This document shows, piece after piece, positions 54,173 to 64,000 of a stretch of 64,000 bases of DNA. Numbering within the stretch: position 1 is the first letter of the stretch; each line of letters begins with the position of its first letter. The translations under genes were made by a program, and so were the position numbers. The stretch comes from Clostridium sp. BNL1100 (GTDB lineage: Bacteria; Bacillota; Clostridia; Acetivibrionales; DSM-1351), in assembly GCF_000244875.1 (NCBI RefSeq), contig NC_016791.1, positions 849,501 through 913,500 on the forward strand. The letters run 5' to 3'. Under the pieces are notes generated by a model. It ran no database searches and had not been told where the DNA came from. It worked only from the letters and a program-made list of their open reading frames with translations.

Positions 54173-55036
54173 TTAGAAATTCTGCATTGTAAGGATTACT
54201 TCTCTTAAAACCTTGCATGCAACAGCAGTAGAAGCACCGCTGTGATCATAGTGGGGTGACAGTTCCACTATATCGGCACCTATTATATTCAACGAGGATA
54301 CCGCTTTAAGTGCATTTATCAATTCGAGGAATGTAACTCCTCCGGCTTCTGGAGTACCTGTCCCTGAAAAAATTGACGGATCCAGAACATCCAAATCTAT
54401 TGTAAGATAAACCGGCGCAGTGTCTATTTGAGATACAGCATTTGCAAGTGTATCAAAATTATGAAGACAAAGGTTGGTGTGACCATCCTTGGCCCAATAA
54501 AATTCCTCTCTTGTTCCGCTTCTTATACCAAACTGATAAATGCGATTGTCCCCCAGGATATCCCATGCCCTTCTTATAACGGTGGAGTGTGATAAAGGTT
54601 CACCGATGTATTCTTCTCTTAAATCAGTATGAGCATCAAAATGAATAATTCTGAGATCAGGGTATAATTTTGCAGCCTGTTCAATTGAAGGCAGTGATAC
54701 AAGATGTTCTCCGCCAATCATAAGAGGCTTTTTACCTTTTTCAAAAATTAATTTGGAAGTTTCTGATATCATTTTCAATGCCTTGTTTGGTGAACCGAAG
54801 GGCAGATCAAGATCGCCGTAGTCATGAATTTTATAATCGGAAATATCTGCATCAAAGTAGGGGCTGTAAGTTTCAAGGCCAATAGAATCAGTTCTCATGG
54901 CAGCAGGGGCAAATCTTGTGCCGGGTCTGAATGTAGTTGTACCATCGTATGGAGCCCCAAAAATTACAATATCGGAGTCCTCAAAGCCACTTTCACATCC
55001 AAGGAAATTTGTTGGCAGGGTATTCTTATTTATCAT
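54173..55036 (-). CDS. speB: agmatinase (ureohydrolase family)
   Basis: 287 residues. Mn ligands are visible in MIGGEHLVSLP, IHFDAHTDLREEY and TIDLDVLDPS. The length and the DSIGLETYSPYFDADISDY N-terminal region fit agmatinase better than arginase. It splits agmatine to putrescine and urea. Some family members hydrolyse guanidine, and this window also holds a guanidine riboswitch, but nothing in this sequence alone supports that activity. Single gene on the minus strand. Confidence 0.87.
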   Translation of the reverse strand: MINKNTLPTNFLGCESGFEDSDIVIFGAPYDGTTTFRPGTRFAPAAMRTDSIGLETYSPYFDADISDYKIHDYGDLDLPFGSPNKALKMISETSKLIFEKGKKPLMIGGEHLVSLPSIEQAAKLYPDLRIIHFDAHTDLREEYIGEPLSHSTVIRRAWDILGDNRIYQFGIRSGTREEFYWAKDGHTNLCLHNFDTLANAVSQIDTAPVYLTIDLDVLDPSIFSGTGTPEAGGVTFLELINALKAVSSLNIIGADIVELSPHYDHSGASTAVACKVLREVILTMQNF

Positions 55037-55237
55037 AAATCAAACTCCTTATTATTGATTTTAATAATAGCCGAATATAATTCTACCATGAATGGTTTGA
55101 ATTACAATACCTAAATAAATTATCGGAATGTCGGTATACTAGTCTATAATTTTTTAGTATACTATTACGTGGATAAAGTATGCAATTTATGTAAAAAGGT
55201 TATTATAGTACCAGATATATAATGGGAGGAAAATCAA

Positions 55238-55897
55238 ATGTTCGTACCCGAAATTGAAGGAAACTTGCGAAAGCACATGGTGAAGATACCTGAAATTATA
55301 AATCAGGTCAGTGGAATAAATATTTTTGGGAAAAATATTAAGTCCCTTCTTTTTTCTACTGATGTAGCTATAATAAAGAATTGCAATGCTCATGCAGTTA
55401 TTGCAGTTTACCCTTTTACACCGCAGCCGGTAATTACCCATGCCATAATAACTGCATCAGATATCCCTGTATTTTGCGGAGTAGGGGGCGGCACTACAAC
55501 CGGTAAAAGAGTTATAAATATTGCAATGGATGCTGAATTTCAGGGGGCCATAGGAGTTGTTGTTAATGCTCCCACCCCAAATGAAATTATCAGACAGTTA
55601 AATATGAAAATAGATATCCCAATTGTGATTACCGTCGCTTCAGGTAAAACAGATATACAAAGCAGACTGGATGCGGGGGCATCAATCCTCAATGTATCAT
55701 GCGCAGGGAAAACACCATCAGTTGTAAAGGAAATTCGCAGGAGATTCCCTGAGGTGCCTATCATTGCAACCGGAGGGCCAACTGTAGAAAGTATAAGAGA
55801 AACAATAGAAGCAGGAGCAAACACGATTACCTACACACCACCTACAAGCGCAGAGCTGTTTAAGAATCTTATGAATAAATACAGAGAAGAATTATAG
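55238..55897 (+). CDS. TIM-barrel phosphate-binding-fold protein, function unknown
   Basis: 219 residues. The C-terminal part IIATGGPTVESIRETIEAGANTITY is the glycine-rich phosphate-binding loop of (beta/alpha)8 enzymes such as those of nucleotide and tryptophan synthesis. VVVNAPTPNEIIRQLNMKIDIPIVITV fits the middle strands. No diagnostic catalytic set is recognisable. GGAGG lies nine bases upstream. It precedes two RNA-modification genes by a small gap and may share their transcript. Confidence 0.7.
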   Translation: MFVPEIEGNLRKHMVKIPEIINQVSGINIFGKNIKSLLFSTDVAIIKNCNAHAVIAVYPFTPQPVITHAIITASDIPVFCGVGGGTTTGKRVINIAMDAEFQGAIGVVVNAPTPNEIIRQLNMKIDIPIVITVASGKTDIQSRLDAGASILNVSCAGKTPSVVKEIRRRFPEVPIIATGGPTVESIRETIEAGANTITYTPPTSAELFKNLMNKYREEL

Positions 55898-55951
55898 GCA
55901 CAGGCTTAATTTATATATATTAATGAAGGAAAAATAAACGGAGGAAAATAA

Positions 55952-56815
55952 ATGTTACTGGCAGACGAATGGAAAGAATATGAATTAATAGAGACAGGAG
56001 ACGGTGAAAAGCTTGAACGGTGGGGAAATGTCATACTTAGAAGGCCGGACCCGCAGATAATCTGGCCTATAAAGGATAAAAAGATGTGGGACAAGGCTGA
56101 TGGACATTACCATAGAAGCCAAAGCGGTGGAGGACAATGGGAATTTAAAAAAAGGATACCAAAACGCTGGACAGTATCCTTTAATGAATTGAAGTTTTAT
56201 ATAGAACCTACAGGTTTCAAACATACAGGTCTGTTTCCTGAACAGGCCGTTAACTGGAAGTGGATGATAAATAGTATTCAGAAGGCAAACAGACCTATCA
56301 GGGTTCTTAATCTTTTTGCCTATACAGGCGGAGCGACTGTTGCAACAGCCTATGCAGGAGCTGAGGTATGCCACGTAGATGCAGCAAAGGGAATGGTAAG
56401 TTGGGCAAAGGAAAATCTTGAACTTTCAGGTTTGGCAGACAGGCCTGTTAGATTTATAACCGACGATTGTATGAAATTTGTACAACGTGAAATAAGGAGA
56501 GGCAAAAAATATGACGGAATCATAATGGACCCGCCTTCTTATGGCAGAGGACCCGGGGGAGAAATATGGAAGATAGAAGATTCTCTGTATGGCTTTGTGG
56601 AGCAATGTATGGGCCTTTTATCGGACAAGCCGTTATTTTTCCTGATAAACTCATATACCACAGGTTTCTCACCCACAGTACTCAGCAACATTTTAAAGCA
56701 GACAATCGGCAGACGATTTAAAGGGACACACAGCAGCGGCGAGGTTGGGATACCTGTAAGCAATTCTGGTCTGGTGCTTCCATGTGGCATATATGGAAGG
56801 TGGGAGAATAGATGA
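55952..56815 (+). CDS. class I SAM-dependent rRNA methyltransferase
   Basis: 287 residues. The SAM-binding motif RVLNLFAYTGGATVATAYAGAEVCHVDAA is followed by the catalytic motif DGIIMDPPSYGRG, placing it with RlmI/RlmK-like cytosine or guanine methyltransferases. There is no PUA domain at the N-terminus, unlike RlmI. Its stop overlaps the start of the pseudouridine synthase gene (ATGA), so they are translationally coupled. Confidence 0.88.
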   Translation: MLLADEWKEYELIETGDGEKLERWGNVILRRPDPQIIWPIKDKKMWDKADGHYHRSQSGGGQWEFKKRIPKRWTVSFNELKFYIEPTGFKHTGLFPEQAVNWKWMINSIQKANRPIRVLNLFAYTGGATVATAYAGAEVCHVDAAKGMVSWAKENLELSGLADRPVRFITDDCMKFVQREIRRGKKYDGIIMDPPSYGRGPGGEIWKIEDSLYGFVEQCMGLLSDKPLFFLINSYTTGFSPTVLSNILKQTIGRRFKGTHSSGEVGIPVSNSGLVLPCGIYGRWENR

Positions 56816-57483
56816 TTCCCAGGATCATATATGAGGACAATCATCTTCTGGTAGTTGAAAAGCCAGTAAATATACCTGTTCAGGCCGATAATACAAAGGA
56901 TATTGATATGCTTACGCTTTTAAAACAATATCTCAAGGAAAAATACAATAAGCCCGGAGACGTTTATCTTGGTCTGGTACATAGACTAGACAGGCCTGTA
57001 GGAGGTGTAATGGTATTTGCCAAAACATCAAAATCTGCGTCGAGGTTATCTGAACAAGTCAGAACAAGAACCTTTAAAAAAGTTTATTTGGCAGTAGTCA
57101 GAGGTGTCCCAAAAGAGCAGAAAGCCAAACTAAGGAACTTTCTGTTGAAAGACAGCTCGGAGAATATGGTTCATGTTGTAGGGGAAGGTACAAGGGATGC
57201 CAAGGAAGCAGTACTGGAATATGAAGTGCTTAAATCTACTGGAGAGCTAAGCCTAATAAAGGTAAAACTTCATACGGGAAGGCCTCACCAGATAAGGGTT
57301 CAGCTTTCTCATTCAGGATATCCTCTGTATGGGGATCAACGATATGGGGTTGCTGTAAATAAGCCCGGACAACAAATAGCACTTTGGGCATCTTCATTAA
57401 CATTGGAGCATCCCACCAAAAAGGAAGGAATGACATTTAGCTGTGAAACACCTGATACTGAACCATGGATTCGGTTTAGATAA
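56812..57483 (+). CDS. RluA family pseudouridine synthase
   Basis: 223 residues. The catalytic Asp is in VHRLDRPVGGVMVFAKT; the second motif is KVKLHTGRPHQIRVQLSHSGYPLYGDQRY. No S4 domain is present, so it is one of the short RluA types, modifying rRNA or tRNA. Coupled to the preceding methyltransferase. Confidence 0.93.
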   Translation: MIPRIIYEDNHLLVVEKPVNIPVQADNTKDIDMLTLLKQYLKEKYNKPGDVYLGLVHRLDRPVGGVMVFAKTSKSASRLSEQVRTRTFKKVYLAVVRGVPKEQKAKLRNFLLKDSSENMVHVVGEGTRDAKEAVLEYEVLKSTGELSLIKVKLHTGRPHQIRVQLSHSGYPLYGDQRYGVAVNKPGQQIALWASSLTLEHPTKKEGMTFSCETPDTEPWIRFR

Positions 57484-57497
57484 ATTATTTTAACAGT

Positions 57498-57533
57498 AAA
57501 AAACCATGGCACATAAAATATGCCATGGTTTTT
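57498..57533. terminator. bidirectional terminator between rluA-type gene and gdhA
   Basis: AAACCATGGCA (57501-57511) with TGCCATGGTTT (57521-57531), flanked by A and T runs; the two genes converge. Confidence 0.9.
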
Positions 57534-57555
57534 CCATTTTATATGAGGGTTTGGG

Positions 57556-58893
<1,338 letters not shown>

Positions 58894-59052
58894 CTAAATA
58901 ACCTCCTGCTATGTATTTAATTATTAAGTATTATTTGGTGACAGGAGATATTTAGTCATGGCAATTTGAAACAAAAGTTACAAAAAATACCTTTTATAAG
59001 CTAACATACGCGCCTAGAATTTAATATAAAAGAAAGACATGTAAGTTAAACT

Positions 59053-59126
59053 GCATACTCCATTGTACACCAATTATTAACTTTTTTCGCCTCTCATATT
59101 ATATCATCAGGCTATTTATTATGCAA
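59053..59126 (-). promoter_or_regulatory. gdhA promoter and candidate ANTAR hairpin
   Basis: Minus strand: TTGCAT (59121-59126), 17 bp, TATAAT (59098-59103). Twenty-eight bases below the -10 is hairpin GTGTAC-AATGGA-GTATGC (59053-59070), a 6-bp stem with two G-U pairs and an A1/G4 loop. A terminator-like stem CTTTTATA/TATAAAAG followed by TATTTTTT lies further down (about 58980-59036), but it does not overlap the hairpin as clearly as in the other leaders. Confidence 0.45.
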
Positions 59127-59137
59127 GAGTAAAAAGT

Positions 59138-59153
59138 AAAAATTGCAATTTTT
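59138..59153. promoter_or_regulatory. 16-bp perfect palindrome upstream of the gdhA promoter
   Basis: AAAAATTGCAATTTTT sits 11 bp upstream of the gdhA -35. The core AAAATTGCAA also occurs 13 bp before the glutamate synthase promoter (near 44949-44958). A transcription factor site is possible; AT-rich palindromes are common by chance. Confidence 0.35.
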
Positions 59154-59387
59154 ATTAAGAAAATAAAATTCATAAAAAAACAGTATACTCGAAACCGCTG
59201 AAATATAAGGTTTTGAAGGTTGAATTAAAATTTTAGCATACATTGAAGTGATAAAGAAAAAATCAAATAATTGCAAGCGGTCTCAAAATCAGTGTCATTT
59301 ATTTTGTAAATTATTTTACATATAATGTGTACTTTTTTATATACCTTATAATAGAGCACTTCAGAGGGCATCATGTGGTAAATAATG

Positions 59388-59416
59388 TTGTTAATAATCC
59401 TTCGTAAGGTTATAAT
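59388..59416 (+). promoter_or_regulatory. promoter of the THUMP methyltransferase gene
   Basis: TTGTTA (59388-59393), 17 bp, TATAAT (59411-59416). The rest of the gap from 59154 to 59387 is AT-rich, and I see no gene or stable structure in it. Confidence 0.6.
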
Positions 59417-59472
59417 AATATTACTTATTTTTGTAATAAAATCTCAAGAAATTTTTGGTGAAAGGTAAAAAA

Positions 59473-60627
59473 ATGAGCAAATTACAACTTATTGCTACAT
59501 CTGCATTTGGAATAGAAGCTATAACGGCAAGAGAATTAAAAAAACTCGGATATTTTGAACAGAAAGTAGAAAATGGAAAGGTTACTTTTTCAGGCGATGA
59601 ATCGGCTATTTGCAGAACAAATTTGTGGATGAGGACGGCAGACCGTATTTTACTTAAAATGGGTGAGTTTAAAGCCCTGAGTTTCGAAGAACTGTTCGAA
59701 CAAACGAAAGCCTTACCGTGGGATGAAATAATTCCTATGGATGCCGAATTCCCGGTTGAAGGAAAGTCAATCGATTCAAAACTTTTCAGTGTCCCCGATT
59801 GTCAGGCTATAGTAAAAAAAGCAGTTGTTGAAAAGCTCAAACAAAAATATAAATGTGAATGGTTTGAAGAAAACGGACCCAGATATAGAATAGAAGTAGC
59901 ATTACTAAAAGACATAGTTACCCTTACAATAGATACAAGTGGAGCAGGACTTCATAAGAGAGGCTATAGAAAGCTGGTAGGAGGTGCTCCACTGAAGGAG
60001 ACTCTTGCTTGTGCCATGATTCTGGTAAGCCATTGGAATAAGGATAGGATTCTACTGGATCCTTTTTGTGGAAGCGGGACTATTCCCATAGAAGCAGCTA
60101 TGATAGGAAGGAATATTGCGCCGGGCTTGGGTCGTGAATTTGATGCTGAAAAATGGCCTTCTATTCCCCAAAAAATGTGGGATGATGCTCGGGACGAGGC
60201 GTATGATTTGATGGTTGAGGACCAGGAACTTAGAATCCACGGTTCGGATATAGATGAAGATGCCATGAGCCTTGCCAGATACCATGCAAAAAAAGCCGGT
60301 GTTGAGGATGCCATACATCTTCAGAGGCTTCCCATGTCTGACATAAGCTCCAGATATAAATACGGGATTATTATATGTAATCCTCCCTATGGTGAGAGGC
60401 TTGGAGAAAAGGAAGCCGTAGAAAACCTCTACAGAGAAATGGGCAAAGTGTTTAAAAAGCTGGATACCTGGTCTTATTATGTAATTACCTCCAACATGGA
60501 GTTTGAAAAACTATTCGGCAAAAGGGCAGATAAAAAACGCAAGTTATATAATGGCCGACTTCTTTGCAACTATTACCAATTTTTTGGGCCGCCTCCACCG
60601 AAACAAATAATCAATACACAGCAATAA
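59473..60627 (+). CDS. THUMP-domain 23S rRNA guanine methyltransferase (RlmL N-terminal/YpsC-like)
   Basis: 384 residues: N-terminal ferredoxin-like and THUMP region (to about 160), then a Rossmann methyltransferase with LLDPFCGSGTIPIEAAMI (SAM site) and the catalytic IIICNPPYGERLG. The frame opens at TTG 59455, but AAAGGT before the ATG at 59473 and the family N-terminus (MSKLQLIATSAFGIEAI) favour the shorter form. It methylates a guanine N2 in 23S rRNA. Confidence 0.92.
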   Translation: MSKLQLIATSAFGIEAITARELKKLGYFEQKVENGKVTFSGDESAICRTNLWMRTADRILLKMGEFKALSFEELFEQTKALPWDEIIPMDAEFPVEGKSIDSKLFSVPDCQAIVKKAVVEKLKQKYKCEWFEENGPRYRIEVALLKDIVTLTIDTSGAGLHKRGYRKLVGGAPLKETLACAMILVSHWNKDRILLDPFCGSGTIPIEAAMIGRNIAPGLGREFDAEKWPSIPQKMWDDARDEAYDLMVEDQELRIHGSDIDEDAMSLARYHAKKAGVEDAIHLQRLPMSDISSRYKYGIIICNPPYGERLGEKEAVENLYREMGKVFKKLDTWSYYVITSNMEFEKLFGKRADKKRKLYNGRLLCNYYQFFGPPPPKQIINTQQ

Positions 60628-60647
60628 TTTATATATTTCAAACAAAA

Positions 60648-60680
60648 TAGGCTAAGTATCGGTTGACGAGACTTAGCCTA
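60648..60680. terminator. hairpin between the methyltransferase gene and aroA
   Basis: TAGGCTAAGT (60648-60657) with ACTTAGCCTA (60671-60680), a perfect 10-bp stem. There is no T-run on the plus strand, only TTTTG on the minus side, so it is a weak terminator at best. Confidence 0.4.
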
Positions 60681-60764
60681 ATTAGATAACATAGTAATGT
60701 AGGAATAATGTAGCACGGTAAATTTGCAAGTAAAAAAAATACGGTAATATGGTAGGTGAATTTT

Positions 60765-62033
60765 ATGTTTTTAAAGGTAGAGAAATCAGAGCTTTCGGGT
60801 AATATAAACATACCCGGATCAAAGTCCCACACTATAAGATCATTATTTCTGGCAGGGTTGGCAAAAGGTACAAGTATTATAAGAAATCCTTTGCTTTCAT
60901 CAGACGCAGTTTCTGCAGCCGATGTATGCAGGGCCTTTGGCTCTACATATGATTTTAATGAAGAAAGTTATACGGTTAATGGAATTGGAGCATGTCCACA
61001 GGTTCCGGAGAATGTTATTGATGTAGGCAATTCCGGAACAAGCCTCAGACTTGGGCTTATGACTGCTGCCCTTGTTGAGGGGCATACTGTTTTTACAGGA
61101 GATTATCAGATTCGTAAAAGGCAGATTGGGCCTTTGGTAAAAGCTATAAATAATCTGGGAGGTACAGCGTTTACAACCAGGGGAAATGAATCAGCTCCTG
61201 TAGTTATTAAAGGAAGGGCAACGGGAGGTTTTACGGAGCTTGATTCTGTTACATCACAATACCTGTCCTCTATTTTGTTAAATGCACCGCTGCTTGAAAG
61301 GGATACCCATGTTAAAATTAAACGTCTTAATGAAATACCTTACGTAGAAATTACATTGTGGTGGCTCGACAAGCTGGGCATCAAATATTCACACAATTCA
61401 ATGAAAGAATTCTTCATACCGGGAAGCCAGCAATACAAGCCTTTTGAATGTACCATTCCCGGAGATTTCTCCACAGCAACCTTCTTTATGGTACAAGCGG
61501 CAATATCGGGTAACGAGTTGGTTTTGACGAACCTTGACATGTCCGACCCTCAGGGAGATAAAGCTGTACTTGGCATACTTCAGGATATGGGTGCGGAAAT
61601 AAAATATGATAATAAAAATATAAAAATAAAAGGAAAGAGTCTTACAGGAAGGGAAATCGATATGAATTCCATACCGGATGCACTTCCTGCTATGGCTGTA
61701 GCAGCATGTTTTGCAAAAGGTGAAACCAGACTGGTCAATGTTCCTCAGGCAAGACTAAAGGAGACCGACAGAATAAGCGTAATGTGTTCTGAGCTTACTA
61801 AAATGGGTGCTGACATATCCGAGCTCCCGGATGGTTTGATTATACGTGAAAGTAAATTATGCGGAACGTCTGTAAAAGGTCATGATGACCACAGAGTGGT
61901 AATGTCCTTGGCAATAGCTGGATTAAATTGCAATGGAGAAACCATTATTGATACAGCAGAGGCAATGAATGTTACATATCCGGGCTTTGTTGAATCGGTA
62001 AAAAGCTGTGGCGGAAAAATTCAATTAATATAA
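60765..62033 (+). CDS. aroA: 3-phosphoshikimate 1-carboxyvinyltransferase (EPSP synthase)
   Basis: 422 residues. Substrate-site motifs are present: PGSKSHTIRSLFLAGLA, DVGNSGTSLRLGL, GDYQIRKRQIGPL, DSVTSQYLSS, PDALPAMAVAACFAKGETRL (catalytic Asp), RLKETDR and HDDHRVVMSLAI. It transfers enolpyruvate from PEP to shikimate-3-phosphate. A GTG lies three codons upstream; AGGTG fits the ATG at 60765. First gene of aroA-aroC-aroK. Confidence 0.94.
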   Translation: MFLKVEKSELSGNINIPGSKSHTIRSLFLAGLAKGTSIIRNPLLSSDAVSAADVCRAFGSTYDFNEESYTVNGIGACPQVPENVIDVGNSGTSLRLGLMTAALVEGHTVFTGDYQIRKRQIGPLVKAINNLGGTAFTTRGNESAPVVIKGRATGGFTELDSVTSQYLSSILLNAPLLERDTHVKIKRLNEIPYVEITLWWLDKLGIKYSHNSMKEFFIPGSQQYKPFECTIPGDFSTATFFMVQAAISGNELVLTNLDMSDPQGDKAVLGILQDMGAEIKYDNKNIKIKGKSLTGREIDMNSIPDALPAMAVAACFAKGETRLVNVPQARLKETDRISVMCSELTKMGADISELPDGLIIRESKLCGTSVKGHDDHRVVMSLAIAGLNCNGETIIDTAEAMNVTYPGFVESVKSCGGKIQLI

Positions 62034-62068
62034 TTATAGTCGCTAATTTGCGGCGTATGGAGGTTTAT

Positions 62069-63247
62069 ATGTTAGGAAATACATTTGGAAGGTTATTCAG
62101 GGTTACAACATGCGGGGAATCCTATTCGGGAGCTTTCAGAAAGAATCCGGATATTCCGCCTGAACTATGGGGAGGACTGGCAGTAATAGTTGATGGTGTT
62201 CCGGCAGGGCTGAAAGTAACTTCTCAGATTATACAGGAAGAACTGGATAAAAGAAAACCGGGACAGTCTCAGCTTCACACTCCAAGATCAGAAGCAGATA
62301 AGGTCTATATATTTTCGGGAGTTATGCAGGATGACAGAACAACGGGTGCACCAGTGTGTATGATTATCCCAAGCAGTGATATAGGGGATTACCATATAGA
62401 ACAACACAAAGGTAATAAAGATTTGTTAAGACCCGGACAGGCAGCGTATACTTACTATAAAAAATATGGGGAACATTCCGACTATCTTGGAGCAGGAAGG
62501 GCATCAGCACGTGAAACAGTTGCAAGAGTAGCAGGAGGGGCTATAGCAAAAATAATTCTCGATAGTATGGGAATTGACGTAATAGCATTCACAGTTGAGT
62601 CTCATGGTATAAAAGCAGGACCGTTTTCATATGAAACTGCCAAACAAAATTACAGGGCAAATGAGATAAATTGTCCTGATTCAGATATTGCAAAGCTAAT
62701 GATTGATGATTTGCTCCAGGTAAAAAAGGAAGGGGATTCCTGCGGAGGTGCTGTGGAGATAATAGCAAAAGGAGTACCTGCGGGACTTGGAGAACCTGTT
62801 TTTGATAAGCTAAGCGCTACAATTGCACATGGAATTATGTCTATTGGAGGCGTTAAAGGAATTGAAATAGGAGATGGTTTTGGAGTAGCATCCAAAAAGG
62901 GTTCGGAATGTAATGACACCCCTTATTACGACGAGGAAACAGGACGAATCAGATTTAAAACAAACAGAGCTGGCGGTATGCTGGGAGGAATATCAAACGG
63001 AGAAGAAATAAGAATACGTGTTGCTGTTAAACCAACACCAACTATTTTAAAGGATCAACTGACAGTGAATGTATCAACTCTTGAACCGGTTACCCATAAG
63101 TTTGCATCGAGAAGCGACCCTTCACTTGTACCGAGAATATACCCTATTTGTGAAGCAATGGTTAGAATGGCACTGGTAGATAGTATACTGATGGCCTCTG
63201 GAAGCAGGAATATAACTGATATGGATAACAGGTGGGATAAGCTATGA
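62069..63247 (+). CDS. aroC: chorismate synthase, divergent (both catalytic His replaced)
   Basis: 392 residues with the chorismate synthase fold: NTFGRLFRVTTCGES, GAGRASARETVARVAGGAIA, the FMN/Arg region and SRSDPSLVPRIYPICEAMVRMALVD. Two positions stand out. The usual GESHG is GESYSG (Tyr19) followed by an insertion of about 14 residues, and the usual RPGHADYTY is RPGQAAYTYYKKY (Gln124). These histidines normally donate protons to the flavin and substrate. GGAGG at 62059-62063 fixes the start. Gene order still points to chorismate synthesis; a nearby His (YGEHSDY) might compensate. Confidence 0.88.
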   Translation: MLGNTFGRLFRVTTCGESYSGAFRKNPDIPPELWGGLAVIVDGVPAGLKVTSQIIQEELDKRKPGQSQLHTPRSEADKVYIFSGVMQDDRTTGAPVCMIIPSSDIGDYHIEQHKGNKDLLRPGQAAYTYYKKYGEHSDYLGAGRASARETVARVAGGAIAKIILDSMGIDVIAFTVESHGIKAGPFSYETAKQNYRANEINCPDSDIAKLMIDDLLQVKKEGDSCGGAVEIIAKGVPAGLGEPVFDKLSATIAHGIMSIGGVKGIEIGDGFGVASKKGSECNDTPYYDEETGRIRFKTNRAGGMLGGISNGEEIRIRVAVKPTPTILKDQLTVNVSTLEPVTHKFASRSDPSLVPRIYPICEAMVRMALVDSILMASGSRNITDMDNRWDKL

Positions 63248-63747
63248 TAGAGTCTCGAAAAAATATAGTATTGATAGGTATGCCTGGTAGCGGTAAAACA
63301 ACGGTTGGAAAAATATTGTCGGAAAGACTTGGGTACACCTTTATTGATACTGACCATATAATCTCTGAATTGACAGGTAAAACCCCCAGACGGCTTGTGG
63401 AAGAAGACGGTCTTGAATATTTCATGAAAATTCAGGATGAAGCTGTTCTTTCGATAAATGATAATACTTGTATAATATCAACAGGCGGAGGCCTTGTTCA
63501 TAGTGAAATTTCAATGAATTATTTAAAAAGCATTGGATTTATTATATATTTGAATACAAAGTATGATATTATTAGAGAGAGAATGGATGCATCAAGAAAG
63601 TTAGTCAGAACAGCGGGAACTTTACTTGAGTTGTATAACAGTAGAGTTCCTTTGTACCAAAAATACGCAGACGCAGCTATAGATTGCGATTCTGCAGATC
63701 CTGATGCCGTTTCGGGGACGATACTTGGGATCATATCTTCAAAATAA
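63244..63747 (+). CDS. aroK: shikimate kinase-like protein, divergent
   Basis: 167 residues. Walker A is IGMPGSGKTTVGK; the Mg/substrate Asp pair is FIDTD; STGGGLVHS and the lid Arg region (SRKLVRTAG, then NSRVPLYQKYAD) are present. The arginine that normally holds the shikimate carboxylate (in the usual GFR..E motif) is replaced: the segment reads LEYFMKIQDEAV, with Met61. Start overlaps the aroC stop (ATGATAG). It may still phosphorylate shikimate with altered contacts, or a related substrate. Confidence 0.85.
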   Translation: MIESRKNIVLIGMPGSGKTTVGKILSERLGYTFIDTDHIISELTGKTPRRLVEEDGLEYFMKIQDEAVLSINDNTCIISTGGGLVHSEISMNYLKSIGFIIYLNTKYDIIRERMDASRKLVRTAGTLLELYNSRVPLYQKYADAAIDCDSADPDAVSGTILGIISSK

Positions 63748-63784
63748 ACTGATAAATTAAAAGAAAAGGGTAAAAAGAGGTACA

Positions 63785-64000
63785 ATGAGTAAGATTAGGA
63801 TTTTAATTGCTGACGACAATCAGTTGGCTGCACAGACATTAAGGGATAATTTAGCAGAGCACGATGACTTTGAGGTAACCAACATAGCTCAGGACGGATT
63901 TCAAGCAATTGAGCTTATAGAAAAGGATTTACCCGATGTAGTTTTATTGGACATAATTATGCCAAAGCTAGATGGCATAGGTGTACTAGAATATGCCAGG
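63785..64000 (+). CDS. spo0A: Spo0A-like response regulator, partial
   Basis: Only 72 codons are in the window: a receiver with acidic pair IADDNQLA and phospho-acceptor Asp in VVLLDIIMPKLDGIGVLEYA. IADDN and LDIIMP.LDG are characteristic of Spo0A, the master regulator of sporulation. The DNA-binding domain lies beyond the window, so the assignment is provisional. AAGAGG precedes the ATG. It follows aroK by 37 bp. Confidence 0.75.
   Translation, partial: MSKIRILIADDNQLAAQTLRDNLAEHDDFEVTNIAQDGFQAIELIEKDLPDVVLLDIIMPKLDGIGVLEYAR

Overview
The window is low-GC DNA with GGAGG-type ribosome binding sites, and its gene content fits a cellulolytic clostridium of the Ruminiclostridium (Clostridium cellulolyticum) group. 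This placement is inferred from content, not from a database match. I see no rRNA, tRNA or CRISPR array.

Left end (1-12.5 kb): a xyloglucan-type sugar locus. It has a three-gene ABC importer on the minus strand, then divergently a GH31 alpha-xylosidase, a GH3 beta-glucosidase, a YesM/YesN-type two-component pair and a GH42 beta-galactosidase. These would import decorated oligosaccharides and strip them inside the cell. A 241-bp near-palindromic repeat follows.

Middle left (12.8-31.3 kb): a TrpB2-type tryptophan synthase, a YwaF-like membrane protein, a Rieske-containing FAD oxidoreductase, a UbiD/UbiA pair, a secreted SLH-anchored M16C protease and a lipoprotein of a nitrate/sulfonate-type ABC system. 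Then come a PII / small membrane protein / Amt operon, a guanidine-I riboswitch with its Gdx exporter, a cation/proton antiporter, the ABC ATPase and permease, and an MFS transporter.

31.3-37.4 kb: asnB (asparagine synthetase) is split by a 4.25-kb integrated element. The element carries an MFS efflux pump, a MarR regulator, a small ORF and a large serine recombinase, and is bounded by an 11-bp direct repeat. Precise excision would restore asnB in frame.

37.5-59 kb: a nitrogen-assimilation island. It holds a chemoreceptor, type III glutamine synthetase, GatCAB, a modular five-gene glutamate synthase, type I glutamine synthetase, an ANTAR-domain antiterminator with a degenerate receiver, a second Amt/PII pair, agmatinase and glutamate dehydrogenase. 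The main discovery is a set of RNA leaders with hairpins whose six-base loops all read A-A-N-G-R-N, most with the 3' arm of the hairpin overlapping an intrinsic terminator. This is the known signature of ANTAR antitermination targets. I find it before PII-1, the antiporter, glnN, gatCAB, the glutamate synthase operon and amt-2, with weaker candidates before gdhA and asnB. The window thus appears to hold an ANTAR regulator together with much of its regulon.

Right end (59-64 kb): an rRNA methyltransferase, then aroA-aroC-aroK and the start of a Spo0A-like regulator. The AroC protein lacks both conserved catalytic histidines and AroK lacks its usual shikimate-binding arginine.
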